Source: an uncultured Holophagaceae bacterium (lineage in GTDB: Bacteria > Acidobacteriota > Holophagae > Holophagales > Holophagaceae). From it: a DNA stretch of 16,492 nucleotides. The position numbers and the translations under genes are program-made. The DNA lies in the NCBI GenBank assembly GCA_903927605.1, contig CAIYNT010000057.1:1-16492 (forward strand), written 5' to 3'. The notes beneath the pieces are model-generated. The model did no database searches and was not told the DNA's origin. It saw only the letters and a list, made by a program, of their open reading frames with translations. This document shows positions 15,109 through 16,492 of this stretch, in pieces; within the stretch, counting starts at the first letter, position 1; every line of letters starts with the position of its first letter.

Positions 15109-15289
15109 TCACCACGAAGACAGGAAGACCACGAAGAAAAGCCACCGCAAAAAAGAAGGGATCGGCCGCAAAGTACCCCAAGCGCACAAAGGGTAAAGGC
15201 AATCAGTTCTTCCATTTTTGTGCCCTTGGCGCTCTTTTTGGCTGCTTTTTCTCATGTTTTACTTCGTGGTCTTCCTGTCTTCGTGGTGA
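15109..15289. repeat. 181-bp palindromic intergenic element (CACGAAG type)
   Basis: The element has perfect 28-bp inverted ends: 15109-15136 and 15262-15289, built from CCACGAAGACAGGAAG and CCACGAAG words. Inside are further GCAAAG/GCACAAAG words on one side and their complements on the other (AGCGC 15181-15185 against GCGCT 15229-15233), so the unit could fold into one long interrupted hairpin. Similar CACCACGAAGACACGAAG-type intergenic repeats recur in several soil and sediment bacterial groups, as I recall; they often create false small reading frames. There is no transposase. It fills nearly all of the gap between the nitroreductase gene and mfd, so it may affect transcription between them. 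Confidence 0.75.
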
Positions 15290-15319
15290 TTTCTTTCCCG
15301 GCTTATCTGGGGCGCGATT

Positions 15320-16024
15320 TCAGATCTCACGCACGGTCCACTCCCGGGGCATGAGCGTCCGGTCCCACCAGATGCCCTTGTCGCTGCGCCTGCCCACCGC
15401 CAGGAACATGTTCACCTCGGCGCCCCTGGGGAGCTTGAGCAGGGCCTTGGCCCGCCAGGGATCGAAGCCCTCCATGGGGCAGGTGTCGAAGCCTTCGGCG
15501 CGCATGGCGAGCATGAAGGTGGCGGCAGCAAGCGCCGTGCTCTTGTGCGCCATGACGCGGACATCGGCCCGGGACATGAGGTTCGGCGTGGGCTTGAAGA
15601 GCGATGCGATGCGACTGAAGAGACGCTTAAGCGGTCCCAGGAGGCCGAAGGGCCCCGTGGTGTAGACCATCGGGATGATGCGCCGATAGTAGGACTCGTG
15701 GCTCTTGCGGAGGGGCCCGCGACTGGCGAAGATCCGCAGGATCTCATCCCGGTTCCGGCGCCAGGTGTCGCGGTGGGTGACCAGGGCGATCAGGACCGGG
15801 GCCGTCTTGGCAGGCAGCTGGTCCAGACAAGCGGCATTGGCCCGCCGCCGGGCCTTCGGATCGCGGATCACCAGGAACTCCCAGGGCTGGAGGTTGCTAG
15901 AGCTGGGGGCTAGGCGCGCTGCATCCAAACAGCGGTCCAGCACCTCCTGGGGCACTGGATCTGGAAGGAAATCCCGGATGGTGCGCCGGGATTCCACGGC
16001 GGCATAGAACGGTGAATCAAGCAT
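15320..16024 (-). CDS. Nitroreductase-family FMN oxidoreductase
   Basis: A 234-aa protein of usual family length. The N-terminal AVESRRTIRDF (about 9-19) is the family's R-R-S/T-x-R FMN-phosphate-binding motif, and LAPSSSNLQPWEF (about 38-50) is its second FMN contact. The C-terminal part has the CPMEGFDPWRAKALLKLP stretch (the ME/G-x-x-P-x-x-L/V region) and FLAVGRRSD. Such enzymes use NAD(P)H and FMN to reduce nitro groups, quinones or similar compounds; the natural substrate cannot be told. A hydrophobic insertion around residues 115-145 (FGLLGPLKRLFSRIASLF) before the last third is somewhat unusual. No signal peptide, so cytoplasmic. The start overlaps the end of the RND permease gene by eight bases, implying co-transcription and translational coupling. 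Family assignment is firm. Confidence 0.9.
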   Translation of the reverse strand: MLDSPFYAAVESRRTIRDFLPDPVPQEVLDRCLDAARLAPSSSNLQPWEFLVIRDPKARRRANAACLDQLPAKTAPVLIALVTHRDTWRRNRDEILRIFASRGPLRKSHESYYRRIIPMVYTTGPFGLLGPLKRLFSRIASLFKPTPNLMSRADVRVMAHKSTALAAATFMLAMRAEGFDTCPMEGFDPWRAKALLKLPRGAEVNMFLAVGRRSDKGIWWDRTLMPREWTVREI

Positions 16025-16492
16025 CGGGGGCCTCCACCAGGGGACGTTCGATTGCGGGTTCTGGCGCGGGCCGGCCCACGCGCCGACGGAGCCAGGCCCA
16101 GGCCTTGGCCAGGCTCATCTCCTCGATGATCTCGAAGAACACCGGCACCACGATCAGCGTGAGCAGCGTCGAGGTGATGAGCCCGCCCACCACGGCCCGG
16201 GCCATGGGAGCGCGCATTTCCGCGCCCGCGCCCAGCGCCAGGAAGAGGGGCAGCATGCCGCCCACCATGGCGAAGCTGGTCATGAGGATGGGGCGCAGCC
16301 GCACAGTGCCCGCGCGGATGATGGCTTGGCGCCGCGAGATCCCTTCTTCCCGTTCCAGGTGCAGGGCGTGGTCCACCAGCAGAATGGCGTTCTTGGTCAC
16401 CAGTCCCATCAGCAGGATCATGCCGATGCTCGTCATCATGGACATGGAGTCGCCGGTGACCAGCAGCATGCCGACCATGCCCACCATGGACA
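16017..16492 (-). CDS. RND efflux permease, C-terminal part (gene runs off the right edge)
   Basis: About 158 C-terminal residues of a hydrophobe/amphiphile or heavy-metal type RND transporter are visible; the rest lies beyond the window. The segment MGLVTKNAILLVDHA is the family's tenth-helix signature, with the Lys that corresponds to the proton-relay Lys of AcrB. It is followed by REEGISRRQAIIRAG, then VRLRPILMTSFAMVGGMLPLFLALG and GGLITSTLLTLIVVPVFFEI, the last two helices. The tail after the final helix is short, basic and Pro/Glu-rich (ending EAPDA). RND pumps sit in the inner membrane as trimers and export drugs, solvents or metals with a periplasmic adaptor and outer-membrane channel. 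Its stop lies inside the start region of the nitroreductase gene. Confidence 0.93.
   Translation of the reverse strand, partial: SMVGMVGMLLVTGDSMSMMTSIGMILLMGLVTKNAILLVDHALHLEREEGISRRQAIIRAGTVRLRPILMTSFAMVGGMLPLFLALGAGAEMRAPMARAVVGGLITSTLLTLIVVPVFFEIIEEMSLAKAWAWLRRRVGRPAPEPAIERPLVEAPDA

Noticed and set aside
15082..15354. Small Lys/Arg/Glu-rich plus-strand frame next to mfd
   Set aside because: It is created by the CACGAAG-type palindromic element, which often yields such false frames.
1..16492. CRISPR array, tRNA, rRNA, integrase or transposase genes
   Set aside because: No regularly spaced short repeats, tRNA-like cloverleaf ends, rRNA sequence or recombinase motifs were noticed on either strand. 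The absence of a recombinase weakens, but does not exclude, the island interpretation.

Overview
The window looks like a high-GC Gram-negative chromosome. The general character (Mfd, an RND pump, many Ig/TIG/kelch-type secreted proteins, a fused AMMECR1-radical SAM protein) would suit Acidobacteriota of the Holophaga/Geothrix type. That placement is inference from style, with no marker gene to confirm it.

Layout. (1) 1-3166 is ordinary high-GC DNA: a small palindrome, a fused AMMECR1/AmrS radical SAM gene on +, and a convergent four-helix membrane protein (DUF2254-like) on -. (2) 3203-3320 is a displaced copy of the last ~35 codons of mfd. (3) 3384-11222 holds five tightly packed minus-strand genes with visibly lower GC. 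In transcription order they encode a 1225-aa secreted TIG/kelch/Ig protein, a secreted lipase-like alpha/beta hydrolase, two tandem paralogous membrane-anchored proteins and a secreted beta-rich protein. An AT-rich 424-bp leader (11223-11646) with two operator-like structures precedes them. (4) 11647-15060 is full-length mfd. (5) 15109-15289 is a palindromic intergenic element. (6) 15320-16492 holds a nitroreductase-family gene and the C-terminal end of an RND efflux permease that runs off the right edge.

The main result is that the low-GC five-gene block is bracketed by a 105-bp direct repeat of the 3' end of mfd (3216-3320 and 11663-11767, 8 mismatches, no gaps). The left copy keeps the mfd reading frame to its own stop codon and lies 36 bp before the start of the membrane-protein gene. 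The simplest reading is that mfd was once directly followed by that gene, and that an ~8.4-kb segment entered at the 3' end of mfd, rebuilding the C-terminus and leaving the old tail behind. No integrase or transposase is visible.

The five-gene block is the best candidate for an undescribed system. It combines an extracellular repeat protein, an exported hydrolase, two membrane-anchored proteins facing the periplasm, and a small exported protein translationally coupled to them. I can describe the parts, but I do not recognise the whole as a known system.
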